Positions 46,675 through 55,331 of a DNA stretch of 64,000 bases are shown piece by piece. The stretch is from Fortiea contorta PCC 7126 (GTDB lineage Bacteria > Cyanobacteriota > Cyanobacteriia > Cyanobacteriales > Nostocaceae). The translations under genes and the position numbers were made by a program. The stretch covers positions 310,001 to 374,000 of the forward strand of contig NZ_KB235931.1 in NCBI RefSeq assembly GCF_000332295.1, in the 5' to 3' direction. The notes beneath the pieces are model-generated. The model worked only from the letters and a program-made list of their open reading frames with translations, was not told the origin of the DNA and did no database searches. The stretch's first letter is position 1. Each line of letters opens with the position of its first letter.

Positions 46675-47300
46675 CAGGGAATAGGAAGGGTGGGAGGTGT
46701 GGGAGGAGGGGGAAGTGTGGGAGGTGTGGGAGGTGTGGGAGGTGTGGGAGGAGGGGGAAGTGTGGGAGGTGTGGGGAGTGTGGGAGGTGGGGAGATGGGG
46801 AGGTGGGGAGATGGGGGGTTATGGGGAATAGCAAATGCTGTTGCGGAAATGGCAATTTTTGTCGTTGAAATAGCAAATGCTGTTGTGGAAATGGCAAATG
46901 CTGTTGTGGAAATGGCAAATGCTGTTGTGGAAATGGCAAATGCTGTTGTGGAAATGGCAAATGCTGTTGTGGAAATGGCAATTGTTGTCGTTGAAATAGC
47001 AAATGCTGTCGTTGAAATGGCAATTGGAGTTGCAAAAACAGCAATTGTTGTCGTTGAAATGGCAAATGCTGTCGTTGAAATAGCAAATGCTGTTGCGGAA
47101 ATAGCAAATGCTGTCGTTGAAATAGCAAATGCTGTCGTTGAAACAGCAATTGGAGTTGCAAAAACAGCAATTGCAAACCAAATAACTGCAAATAATCTCC
47201 CCATCTCCCCATCCCCCCACCACCCCATCTCTCCACCACCCCATCTCTCCACCACCCCATCACCCCACACTCCCCACACTCCCCACACTCCCAAAAAAAC
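46675..47300. repeat. dispersed element B: inverted, longer copy of element A (16 units)
   Basis: A GTGGGAGGT/GGGGAGAT left arm (46675-46815) and GGGGTTATGGGGAATAGC lead into sixteen exact 21-bp units (46827-47162; type AATAGCAAATGCTGTCGTTGA). These are followed by GCAATTGCAAACCAAATAAC TGCAAATAATCTCCCC and a C-rich right arm. This is the reverse complement of element A including its borders. Encoded heptads are of the type ANAVVEI/ANAVVEM. ORFs of 140-360 codons in five frames cross it and are by-products. Confidence 0.9.
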
Positions 47301-47361
47301 TAACCCCTCTCCATCACCGGAAAGGGGTATCAAAATACTCACTACACAAACTCAGCGTCGC

Positions 47362-47889
47362 TTAATAAGCATCTTGTAACTCATAGAAATCAGGAGAGAT
47401 ATAATCCTTACGCAAAGGCCAACCCACCCAATCTTCCGGCATTAAAATCCGCTTCAAATTCGGGTGTCCTTCGTAGATAATACCGAACATATCGAAAGAC
47501 TCGCGCTCTTGCCAGTCTGCGGTCTTCCAAATCCAGTAAACTGAAGGTACAGAGGGATTTTCTCGTGGTAAGAACACCTTCACCCGGACTTCCTGGGGGC
47601 GATCGCTGTCACTATCGACCTTAATCAAGTGATACACGCTCACCAAATCTTGTCCAGGCCCCAAATCAATTCCGCCTTGAAACTGGAGATAATTAAACCC
47701 GTAAACATACAGGGCTGTAGCGATCGGGAGCAAGAAATTTGCCTCCACCTTAATTATCTCAGACCCATTCGCATCGGGTGCTAAACTCTCATGGTCAAAG
47801 CCATTTTCTGTTAACCACTGGGAAACTTGACCAGCCTTTACCAGAGACTCTTCTACCGCTGGTACTGGTTTAGATTCTGCATCAGCCAC
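47362..47889 (-). CDS. ndhJ: NDH-1 subunit J (NAD(P)H-quinone oxidoreductase)
   Basis: This 175-residue protein contains the 30-kDa subunit signature around [34 protein letters not shown]. It belongs to the peripheral arm of the photosynthetic complex I, which works in cyclic electron flow, respiration and CO2 uptake at the thylakoid membrane. It overlaps the end of ndhK by 8 bp in the ndhC-K-J operon. Confidence 0.96.
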   Translation of the reverse strand: MADAESKPVPAVEESLVKAGQVSQWLTENGFDHESLAPDANGSEIIKVEANFLLPIATALYVYGFNYLQFQGGIDLGPGQDLVSVYHLIKVDSDSDRPQEVRVKVFLPRENPSVPSVYWIWKTADWQERESFDMFGIIYEGHPNLKRILMPEDWVGWPLRKDYISPDFYELQDAY

Positions 47890-48619
47890 GGTTTGTCGTC
47901 TCCTTCTGTTTCTGGGATGTTAGTAACGCTGGAGGTACTGGTAAACCAATCGCTTCAGTCAATTCCTTCGGTGGACTATAGCGAGTTTCTGACTGCAAAT
48001 ATTTTCCAGTTAAAATTTCCTCAACTGGCTTCAGGTTATGAGTCGTGCTGTAATAGCGGTGACTTTGCTTGATTTGTCCCCGCTCTTGCATCGAATCATT
48101 AGCGATTTTTTTCCGTAGCTTGATAATCGCGTCAATAATCGCTTCTGGACGAGGAGGACAACCGGGTAAATACACATCCACAGGAATCAGTTTATCAACT
48201 CCCCGCACCGCTGTTGGGGAATCCACGCTGAACATCCCGCCGGTGATTGTGCAAGCGCCCATGGCAATCACATACTTTGGCTCAGGCATTTGTTCATAAA
48301 GACGCACCAGTTGCGGTGCCATCTTCATGGTAATTGTGCCTGCAGTAATGATTAAATCAGCTTGACGGGGGCTAGAACGAGGAATCAGCCCAAAACGGTC
48401 AAAATCGAATCGGGAACCAATTAGAGCGGCAAATTCAATAAAGCAGCAAGCCGTGCCAAACAGCAAAGGCCATAAACTAGAAAGCCGCGCCCAGTTATAG
48501 AGGTCATCAACTGTAGTCAAAATCACATTTTCTGACAACTCTTGAGTGACCGTGGGACGCTCAATGGGATTGATGATTTGCTCTTTGTCCTGAGTTGTTA
48601 AATTAGAATTCAAGACCAT
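47882..48619 (-). CDS. ndhK: NDH-1 subunit K
   Basis: This 245-residue protein holds the N2-type [4Fe-4S] ligands: the double Cys in [12 protein letters not shown], Cys in [10 protein letters not shown] and Cys in [11 protein letters not shown]. It is the last iron-sulfur relay before the quinone in NDH-1. It overlaps ndhC by 10 bp and ndhJ by 8 bp. A longer C-terminal tail (after about residue 185) is usual in cyanobacteria. Confidence 0.97.
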   Translation of the reverse strand: MVLNSNLTTQDKEQIINPIERPTVTQELSENVILTTVDDLYNWARLSSLWPLLFGTACCFIEFAALIGSRFDFDRFGLIPRSSPRQADLIITAGTITMKMAPQLVRLYEQMPEPKYVIAMGACTITGGMFSVDSPTAVRGVDKLIPVDVYLPGCPPRPEAIIDAIIKLRKKIANDSMQERGQIKQSHRYYSTTHNLKPVEEILTGKYLQSETRYSPPKELTEAIGLPVPPALLTSQKQKETTNRG

Positions 48620-48972
48620 TCCAAAGCTCCTTTACGCCATGCGTAAACTAAGGCAACTACAAGAATTGCAATAAAAATCAGCGCTTCAATGAATGCCAAT
48701 AACCCCAGACGATGAAAAGCTACCGCCCAAGGATACAGAAATACAGTCTCCACATCGAAGACCACAAATACCAGCGCAAACATGTAGTAGCGGATGTTGA
48801 ATTGAATCCAGGCGCCCCCGATGGGTTCCATCCCAGATTCATAGGTGGTGCGCCGTTCCGGGCTATAACCACTCGGTCGTAGGAGCTTAGACGCTGAAAG
48901 CGCCAGGGCTGGTACTAGGCTACAGATAATCAAGAAGCCTAGGAGGTACTCGTAACCGCTGAGGACAAACAC
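48610..48972 (-). CDS. ndhC: NDH-1 subunit C
   Basis: This 120-residue protein has three membrane helices (about 5-25, 63-82, 88-110) and the conserved loop [46 protein letters not shown]. It is part of the membrane arm near the quinone site. First gene of ndhC-K-J; its promoter lies to the right, next to repeats. Confidence 0.97.
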   Translation of the reverse strand: MFVLSGYEYLLGFLIICSLVPALALSASKLLRPSGYSPERRTTYESGMEPIGGAWIQFNIRYYMFALVFVVFDVETVFLYPWAVAFHRLGLLAFIEALIFIAILVVALVYAWRKGALEWS

Positions 48973-49344
48973 AATGAATATCTACCGCTTATGGAGTATT
49001 TTGACTGGGGGTTAGGGGCTGGGGGCTGGAGCGTAGGGATGAGGAAGTGTGGGAAGTGTGGGAAGTGTGGGGAGAAAAAGAATTTATGCTTCCCCCTCTT
49101 CCCATGACGTCACTTGCTTTACTTGGACACAGTATAAGACTACAGTGACCAACCCATGCCCAATACCCCATACCCCAAATTACGTTACTTTCTTTCACAT
49201 TATATCTTTTAGGCTTTTCTGAAATTCGCCAAACAGACAAACTGTTGTTATTTGATTCGTCAGGGCTGACGATAGAAAAGTCTAACAGTTATGTCATAAT
49301 TTTTAACGTAGATTTAAGATTTGTCCCTCTGCGAGGCCTAAGCC
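48973..49344. other. intergenic region between ndhC and rubA with repeats
   Basis: The divergent promoter region of ndhC and rubA. It contains GGGGCTGGGGGCT-like sequence, GTGTGGGAA repeats and the dispersed core at 49074-49100. AT-rich sequence from 49190 to 49330 probably holds the rubA promoter. Confidence 0.6.
49043..49103. repeat. GTGTGGGAA repeats plus dispersed core, copy 2
   Basis: Three GTGTGGGAA/GTGTGGGGA units are followed by GAAAAAGAATTTATGCTTCC and C-rich sequence. The core matches 5955-5984 and, inverted, 52202-52225. Confidence 0.75.
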
Positions 49345-49689
49345 ATGAGCGAACAAAGCGAACAAGCTGTTGAAACTCAAGAGTTAGACCGCTACGAGTG
49401 TCGCGCCTGCGGTTACGTATATGAACCCGAAAAGGGGGATGACAAGTATGACATTCTCCCAGGGACACCATTTGCAGAACTGCCTTTAAATTGGCGCTGT
49501 CCGGTGTGTACTGCTAAAAAACAAGCTTTTGCCAATATTGGCCCTGCTGGTCAAGCATCCGGCTTCCGGGATAATCTGGGTTACGGCTTGGGTGTCAATC
49601 AACTGACACCAGCCCAAAAGAATCTCTTGATTTTTGGAGCTTTGGGACTTGCTTTCTTGTTTTTTCTCAGTCTCTACGGCTTACAATAA
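49345..49689 (+). CDS. rubA: membrane-anchored rubredoxin (photosystem assembly)
   Basis: This 114-residue protein has a rubredoxin fold with two CXXC iron ligand pairs, YECRACGYVYEPEKGD and WRCPVCTAKKQAF. A linker follows, then one C-terminal membrane helix (LLIFGALGLAFLFFLSLYG). In cyanobacteria this photosynthesis-specific rubredoxin is needed for assembly of photosystem II (D1 module) and affects photosystem I. It is the first gene of the conserved rubA-ycf48-psbEFLJ cluster. Confidence 0.95.
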   Translation: MSEQSEQAVETQELDRYECRACGYVYEPEKGDDKYDILPGTPFAELPLNWRCPVCTAKKQAFANIGPAGQASGFRDNLGYGLGVNQLTPAQKNLLIFGALGLAFLFFLSLYGLQ

Positions 49690-49789
49690 TACCCGTTATC
49701 TTTTTTACCTACTCTGTAGGGTGACATTGCCCTCAAGGTTAATCTTTTAGAAAACCCTACACAAATTTACAAACAACTAAGAAATACTG

Positions 49790-50812
49790 ATGCATTCAAT
49801 TTGGAAAGGTTGGCAACGAATATTTGCCTTGTTAGTAGTTGTCTTGATGTGTATCGGTTGTAGCAAAGTCCCTTCTAGTAGCTATAACCCTTGGGCAGTT
49901 ATTTCTGTGCCCACAGACGCCAAGCTACTAGATATTGCTTTTACTGGTAATCCACAACACGGTTACTTGGTAGGTAGCAACGCCACCCTTTTAGAAACAA
50001 ATGACGGTGGCGATACTTGGAAACCGATCGCCCTAGAGCTAGACGATTCTAGGTATCGCTTTGACTCCATCAGTTTTGCTGGTCAGGAAGGATGGATCGT
50101 GGGTGAGCCTGGTTTGTTACTGCACACCACTGACGAAGGTGGTTCTTGGTCAAGGATTCCCCTCAGTTCTAAGCTACCTGGAAGCCCCATTAGCATTACA
50201 GCCTTGGCAGATGGCTCTGCACAAATGGCTACTGATGTGGGAGCAATTTATCAGACCTCTGACGGTGGGAAAAATTGGCAAGCACAGGTAGACTCAGCCG
50301 TGGGGGTTGTGCGTAACTTGAGACGTTCTCCCAACGGTAAATACGTTGCTGTCTCCGCTAAGGGTAGTTTCTACTCGACTTGGGAACCAGGACAAAGTGC
50401 GTGGGTTCCCCATAACCGCACCAGTTCCCGACGTTTAGAAAACATGGGCTTTGGCGAAAATGGTCAGTTGTGGTTACTAGCACGGGGTGGTCAAGTGCAA
50501 TTTAGTGATCCGACAAAACCTGATGAGTGGCTAGAAGCAAAAAATCCTGAGTTCTCCACCAGTTGGGGTCTACTGGATTTGGCTTATCGCACACCAGAGG
50601 ATGTCTGGATTGGTGGTGGTAGCGGTAATTTGCTACACAGTAGCGATGGTGGCAAAACTTGGGAAAAAGACCGTGATGTAGAAGAAGTAGCCGCTAATTT
50701 TTACAAGATTGTGTTTTTGAAACCTGAACAGGGTTTTATTATTGGCGATCGCGGTACTTTACTCAAATATCAACCAGGCGCAGAACCAGCTTCAGCACCA
50801 GAAGCTGCTTAA
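49790..50812 (+). CDS. ycf48: photosystem II assembly factor Ycf48 (HCF136 homologue)
   Basis: This 340-residue lipoprotein has a signal peptide with lipobox LMCIGCSK (lipidated Cys about residue 25). A seven-bladed propeller made of Asp-box-like repeats follows (TNDGGDTWKPI, TTDEGGSWSRI, TSDGGKNWQ, SSDGGKTWEKD). It binds the D1 precursor early in photosystem II assembly on the lumenal side. It sits between rubA and psbE, 100 bp after rubA. Confidence 0.96.
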   Translation: MHSIWKGWQRIFALLVVVLMCIGCSKVPSSSYNPWAVISVPTDAKLLDIAFTGNPQHGYLVGSNATLLETNDGGDTWKPIALELDDSRYRFDSISFAGQEGWIVGEPGLLLHTTDEGGSWSRIPLSSKLPGSPISITALADGSAQMATDVGAIYQTSDGGKNWQAQVDSAVGVVRNLRRSPNGKYVAVSAKGSFYSTWEPGQSAWVPHNRTSSRRLENMGFGENGQLWLLARGGQVQFSDPTKPDEWLEAKNPEFSTSWGLLDLAYRTPEDVWIGGGSGNLLHSSDGGKTWEKDRDVEEVAANFYKIVFLKPEQGFIIGDRGTLLKYQPGAEPASAPEAA

Positions 50813-50933
50813 TAGTCACAAAACTTTAAGTATTCTCGCTTGTTTCTGAGAAGAACGTTGCAAGTTGTAACTGTTTCTAAACTTTGTAGGATAATAAACT
50901 CAATAACAGTCTTTGCGTAAGGTAGGGATTTAA

Positions 50934-51182
50934 ATGGCAGGTACCACTGGAGAACGTCCGTACTCGGATATTATTACCAGCGTTCGTTACTGGGTAATCC
51001 ACAGCATCACCATTCCAGCATTATTCATTGCTGGCTGGTTGTTTGTGCAAACGGGGTTGGCTTATGATGCTTTTGGCACACCCCGTCCCAATGAATACTT
51101 CACAGAAGTACGCCAAGAAGTGCCCATTGTGAAGAACCGTTTTGAAGCTAAACAGCAAGTTGAACAATTTATTGGAAAGTAG
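50934..51182 (+). CDS. psbE: cytochrome b559 alpha subunit
   Basis: This 82-residue protein has the heme-ligand His in [20 protein letters not shown] within its single membrane helix. The N-terminus [16 protein letters not shown] and the lumenal [15 protein letters not shown] are canonical. It forms the b559 heterodimer with PsbF in photosystem II. First of psbE-F-L-J. Confidence 0.98.
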   Translation: MAGTTGERPYSDIITSVRYWVIHSITIPALFIAGWLFVQTGLAYDAFGTPRPNEYFTEVRQEVPIVKNRFEAKQQVEQFIGK

Positions 51183-51191
51183 TTTGAAATC

Positions 51192-51332
51192 ATGACTAGC
51201 GGCAATAACATCAATAATCAACCAGTTAGCTATCCAATTTTTACAGTGAGATGGCTCGCAGTTCACACCTTGGGTGTGCCAACTGTCTTCTTTTTGGGCG
51301 CGATCGCCGCAATGCAATTTATTCAACGCTAG
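51192..51332 (+). CDS. psbF: cytochrome b559 beta subunit
   Basis: This 46-residue protein has the His ligand in [22 protein letters not shown] and a C-terminal MQFIQR. It starts 9 bp after psbE. It binds the same heme with PsbE. Confidence 0.97.
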   Translation: MTSGNNINNQPVSYPIFTVRWLAVHTLGVPTVFFLGAIAAMQFIQR

Positions 51333-51341
51333 GAGTAATTT

Positions 51342-51464
51342 ATGGCAGAAAGAACGCCCAATCCCAATGATCAGCCAGTTGAATTAAACCGGACTTCTCT
51401 GTACTTGGGATTGCTACTGATTTTCGTTTTAGGGATTCTGTTTTCCAGTTACTTCTTTAACTAA
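51342..51464 (+). CDS. psbL: photosystem II protein L
   Basis: This 40-residue protein has a conserved N-terminus ([18 protein letters not shown]) and a single membrane helix ending SSYFFN. It is preceded by AGGAG (51331-51335) with 6-nt spacing, starting at the end of psbF. It sits at the monomer-monomer interface of photosystem II and is needed for electron flow to QA/QB. Confidence 0.97.
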   Translation: MAERTPNPNDQPVELNRTSLYLGLLLIFVLGILFSSYFFN

Positions 51465-51535
51465 CTGGAACGATTTTTGCGAAACTTTGTTTATTTAACT
51501 TGTGTTGATTTGCTCTTAAGGGAGGAGGTAAGCCT

Positions 51536-51658
51536 GTGTCTGCTGGAAGTGGAAGAATTCCTCTGTGGGTCGTCGCTACGATCGCAGGGTTAGGCGTAAT
51601 TACTGTTGTCGGCATTTTCTTTTATGGAGCCTACGCTGGCATCGGTTCTTCAATATAG
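51536..51658 (+). CDS. psbJ: photosystem II protein J (GTG start)
   Basis: This 40-residue protein begins with GTG at 51536, preceded by GGGAGGAGG with 7-nt spacing. It is a single-helix protein ([29 protein letters not shown]), the canonical PsbJ sequence near the QB side of photosystem II. Last gene of the operon. Confidence 0.97.
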   Translation: MSAGSGRIPLWVVATIAGLGVITVVGIFFYGAYAGIGSSI

Positions 51659-51728
51659 TCACACCTGGAATCGAATAGCTTGAATAGTGTAGATTTTCTA
51701 ACATTTGTTTAGAAATCACCATCAAAAA

Positions 51729-51755
51729 ACCGCCTGTCTCTGTGAGATAGGCGGT
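51729..51755. terminator. hairpin ACCGCCTGTCTC / GAGATAGGCGGT after psbJ
   Basis: A 12-bp stem with one G-T pair and a 3-nt loop is preceded by A6 and followed by AATTTAATT. It lies 70 bp after psbJ and may terminate psbEFLJ and, in reverse with its U-tract from the A6, psaI. Confidence 0.7.
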
Positions 51756-51847
51756 AATTTAATTGGGTAAAAAATCGGTAATCGGTATTTTTTGAGGTTT
51801 TTGGGGACGCACAATTTTGCGCGTCTAACCCACCACCCATCAAAAAA

Positions 51848-51988
51848 TTAAACAGCGTCTTCCCGTTCTATGTATAAAAACAAAAACGCGATCGTCGCTG
51901 CAGGTACACCCCAACCAATGATGGGAACAAATAGAGCAGGTAAGTAGGAAGTGCTAGCCAAGATATGAGGCAAAAATTCAGTTGCCAT
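51848..51988 (-). CDS. psaI: photosystem I reaction centre subunit VIII
   Basis: A 46-residue frame below usual length limits. ATG at 51988, TAA at 51848. The sequence starts MATEFLPHILAST, has one membrane helix (FVPIIGWGVPAATIAFLFLYI) and ends in the conserved IEREDAV, which identifies PsaI. PsaI helps bind PsaL in photosystem I trimers or tetramers. It is convergent with psbJ, sharing the terminator region. Confidence 0.9.
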   Translation of the reverse strand: MATEFLPHILASTSYLPALFVPIIGWGVPAATIAFLFLYIEREDAV

Positions 51989-52085
51989 AATCAATATTCC
52001 TGTTAAGTTACACGACAATTCAAGTTGAGCTTACTGCAAATCCTGTCCCATTTTTGAAATTCTCAAGATTTTTAACACTGTCCAT

Positions 52086-52320
52086 CTGGGAAAGGAGGGG
52101 GAGGTGTGGGAGGTGTGGGAGGAGAGGTAAGTGTGGGAGGTGTGGGAGGAGGGGGAAGTGTGGGAGGTGTGGGAGGAAGGAGAAGATCAAAAGCGTAAGC
52201 ATAAATTCTTTTTCTCCCCACACTCCCCACACTCCCCACACTCCCCACACTCCCCACACTCCCCACACTCCCCACACTTCCCACACTCCCCATCTCCCCA
52301 TCCCCCCATCCTCCCAAGCC
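52086..52320. repeat. foldback repeat: GTGGGAGGT arm, core, CACTCCCCA arm
   Basis: The left arm is 9-bp GTGGGAGGT units to about 52183. A core, AGCATAAATTCTTTTTCTCC, is the inverse of the 49.1-kb copy. The right arm is CCCCACACT units (about eight), then CATCTCCCC. The two arms are roughly complementary, so the whole 235 bp can fold back. Five overlapping low-complexity frames here are not genes. Confidence 0.85.
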
Positions 52321-52323
52321 CAA

Positions 52324-54753
52324 TCACCACCCAATCCCCAATAATTCATCTAGCTGTAGCGTTGGTAAGTTAGGTGGGATCACAGTTCGGATGATGGTGA
52401 TTTTGTGGCTTTCTTGCTGAGTGACTAAATCCAGGGCGATCGCTTCTAGGCGAATTTCTAAACAGCCAAAGGGAATTTTTAGTTGTGTCACCACTTCTAA
52501 CCCGCCCTCAGAAAGAGGTTGCAAATTTTTTAGTATATGGGGGCCATCCAATAAGTAGCGAGTCTGGTAATCTTCAACCCATAGCTTGACGACAACTTGC
52601 GGGGGTAAATCAGGTAGTTCAGCGCGAATTTTAACAGCAGTTCCCGCAATCAGTTCCCCTGCTGGTATGTAGAGTTGGGGAACTGGTAAAGGTTGATTAA
52701 TGTCTACTTTGATCGCGTCAGTGGGAGATATCTCGAATTCTGGTTCTGCAAATGTACTGTTTTCTGCCTCCTCAGCTTCAAGCTCGTCTGTATCATCTAC
52801 GACTATTTCTTGGGCTAGCCAAGCTGGGGGTTTTTGGCGGCGCGGGAGAGGGGGTAAGGGTGGCGCTAGAGGACGGAATGATTGGCTGGCGCGGGCTTCT
52901 GGCTCTATGTTTAAGTCTGTGGGCGGTGTGAATGTGTTTTCTGTTTCTACCGCCTCTGGGTTTTCTATGATTGTATTGATTTGTTCTTCTAACTCCGTAT
53001 TTTCTTCTAAAAATAAATTGAGATACTCAATTGGCGGTTGAGGTGGAGCAGGAAGGGGAACTTGATTTTTAGATATAGTTTGGCGGGTTGGAAGTTGGGT
53101 ATCATGAGTCTCCTCAGGTAAGATGTACCCTTGGCTCTGTAACCACTTCCTAATCACCGGCGATGAATGAGGATTACCCTCAATGATCAATTGTGAACTC
53201 AGGGGAGTAGCTTCTTGGTTAACAGGCTGCTGAATTAATTCTGGGTTGGCTGCTATCGCTACTTCACTCACCAGCTCATCTTCAGGCTGTGTATCAGATG
53301 GTGGATTCTCGCTTGATTCTATTTCTGCGCTGGACCCCGCTGTTAGTCGTTTTAAGTAAGGAATATTACTATTAGCGACGGGTAGACGATTTTTAATTAC
53401 CAGTTGATCTAAATTTATAGGTGCGATCGCCTGATTTTTATCGGCAATTTCTTCAGGGTTTGCAGCTGGTGCAATGAGAGCCACTCCCGTCTCATTCTCT
53501 GCTGATAACATAATCGGTGTCGGTGGCAAATTTGGTAACTGGGGCGCCTGGGAAGCTGTTGATTTCTTTGGGCGCAAGTTGACGAGAGGTGGTAAAGGTT
53601 TATTTACCGATGGCTGGAAGACTGAATACGGCTCTTTTTTGTTACTTTTGACCAAATTAAATAGTGACAAATCGAGGCTGACGCTTGGCTCTTGAGCAGC
53701 AGGTGGGATGGTTTCTGGCTCTACAAAATCGGGTGTATGAGATTGGGCTGTAGTAGCGATCGCCAGTAATTCTGTCACATCTGCTGTAATCGTGAATGCG
53801 TGGCTGGCTAAAACCCCAATTTCACCAACATCAGTAAATGCCCCATGTAAGGTGATATCTGCTAATATCAGCTTGGATTCACACTCGGCGGGAATAGCGA
53901 TCGCGTATTCAATTGAGAAAGGCGGCACTTGATTCGTTAGCGGTTGCCTAATTTGGCTCAGGACTGTAGATTTTAAGGGCGATCGCAGTTCAATTTCCAG
54001 TTCTAGTGCATAAAGATTTTGCACACAAGGCTCATCTGCTTTTACCTCGACCTCACCACTAATAGTTAGCGGTTGTCCCCAGCGAGCAACATAAATTTCC
54101 CGCTCCAAAGTTAGCGATAGCGGTGCTGGTAATAGCGCTGCTGAGTTATCCTCTACGGTTTCATTCTCAGATGAAGTTTCCGAACTGGGTAGAGCTAAAT
54201 CTATTAAGTTTTGTAAAATCTGCTCTGCTGTATCACCCCTCAGCCAAACTGGACTGACAGGCTGATCAATCACCGCATCTTCTGTGGTTTGAGGATGAGT
54301 ATCATCCAGAGGAACTGGTGATTCTACAACAGTATTTGCAACTATTAGATGCAGAAAATCTGACTCTTGACTCTCGCCATCATCCAAAACTGCTACTGGT
54401 GCTAGCGAAGACACAACACTGAAAGAAACGCTGTATTGCCAAGATTTACCGAGAATATCCGACATCACATCACCAGAGCATTGTAGCTCCCAAATTCCCG
54501 GCAAGAAATCAGTAAAAGGCAACACAGCCATCAGGCCTTCTGAATTAGTGCGACGCGATCGCTTCTGAATTCGCCGTTTGGGAGGTAGTTCCTCAGTTGA
54601 AGAATGAGTTACCCGCACATATACATCCACATTAGGACGATTAGAACGTGCCAAAACCCTATACCTACCCTGTAAAATTTCTCCATTCAGCGATTCTAAG
54701 GGATGCCAAGAGCGATCGCCCTGCTTTTGTATCAGAAATTGCCAGTGTTCCAT
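52324..54753 (-). CDS. large cyanobacterial protein of unknown function
   Basis: This 809-residue protein has an N-terminal globular part (about 1-115: WQFLIQKQGDRSWHPLESLNGEILQGRYRVLARS, then DVYVRVTHSS). A region with beta-sandwich look (about 205-320: LTLEREIYVARWGQPLTISGEVEV) follows. Next come long Pro/Glu/Ser-rich disordered stretches (330-640), and a final beta-rich domain (about 690-800: YIPAGELIAGTAVKIRAELPDLPPQVVVKLWVED). There is no signal peptide or membrane helix. I do not recognise it; it may be a large scaffold. Base composition is like its neighbours. Confidence 0.75.
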   Translation of the reverse strand: MEHWQFLIQKQGDRSWHPLESLNGEILQGRYRVLARSNRPNVDVYVRVTHSSTEELPPKRRIQKRSRRTNSEGLMAVLPFTDFLPGIWELQCSGDVMSDILGKSWQYSVSFSVVSSLAPVAVLDDGESQESDFLHLIVANTVVESPVPLDDTHPQTTEDAVIDQPVSPVWLRGDTAEQILQNLIDLALPSSETSSENETVEDNSAALLPAPLSLTLEREIYVARWGQPLTISGEVEVKADEPCVQNLYALELEIELRSPLKSTVLSQIRQPLTNQVPPFSIEYAIAIPAECESKLILADITLHGAFTDVGEIGVLASHAFTITADVTELLAIATTAQSHTPDFVEPETIPPAAQEPSVSLDLSLFNLVKSNKKEPYSVFQPSVNKPLPPLVNLRPKKSTASQAPQLPNLPPTPIMLSAENETGVALIAPAANPEEIADKNQAIAPINLDQLVIKNRLPVANSNIPYLKRLTAGSSAEIESSENPPSDTQPEDELVSEVAIAANPELIQQPVNQEATPLSSQLIIEGNPHSSPVIRKWLQSQGYILPEETHDTQLPTRQTISKNQVPLPAPPQPPIEYLNLFLEENTELEEQINTIIENPEAVETENTFTPPTDLNIEPEARASQSFRPLAPPLPPLPRRQKPPAWLAQEIVVDDTDELEAEEAENSTFAEPEFEISPTDAIKVDINQPLPVPQLYIPAGELIAGTAVKIRAELPDLPPQVVVKLWVEDYQTRYLLDGPHILKNLQPLSEGGLEVVTQLKIPFGCLEIRLEAIALDLVTQQESHKITIIRTVIPPNLPTLQLDELLGIGW

Positions 54754-55331
54754 TGTGAGTGATGCCCAGACGCAAGAGCAGCTGAGTAATATTTTGCATT
54801 AGTTGCTTGCAAGTTTACCTCAGCAATGTATAATTTCATCACCTCCGATGACGTTTTGACCAAAACGCCAGCAAAAATTTACTAGAGTCTCACTCACTAC
54901 GCCCTCCACACTTCACCCAGGCGTGCAAATTTTCATCTAGTCGCCAGCAGCGGACGAAAGTTCTTATAGTCGCACCCTTTGGGGTATCAACAAGCTTAAA
55001 AACGCGCCCTAAGCAACTGTAATACAAATTTTCCCAGATTTATTACTTAGAGGATATTTGAAAAATTTGGTTTTCTAAATCTTGAATTTTGAATTGGTAT
55101 AAATTAATTTATCCTTTCTGTAACGTTACTCAAGAAAGGATAAGACGTTGCTGCAGGCTACACACAAAAGTGCAGAAAAGAATGCCGAAAACTGTAATCT
55201 CAAAAAATCAAAATTGGTATAAATTTAAATACATACAAACAATATTCAGATTTAAATATCTGACAAGTAAGCAGAATTCTAACATTTTTAATTAACGAAA
55301 TTACACACTCATAAATAGAGGCAATAAAACC
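54754..55331. other. intergenic region before the kinase-TPR gene
   Basis: Divergent promoter region of 578 bp. No RNA gene or strong hairpin was recognised. A 68-codon frame at 55089-55295 is AT-rich, Lys/Asn/Phe-biased and lacks features, so I leave it out. Confidence 0.55.

Noticed and set aside
46294-47379. 361-codon frame and four others across element B
   Set aside because: They start antisense to mnmE and consist of low-complexity Gly/Val and heptad repeats.
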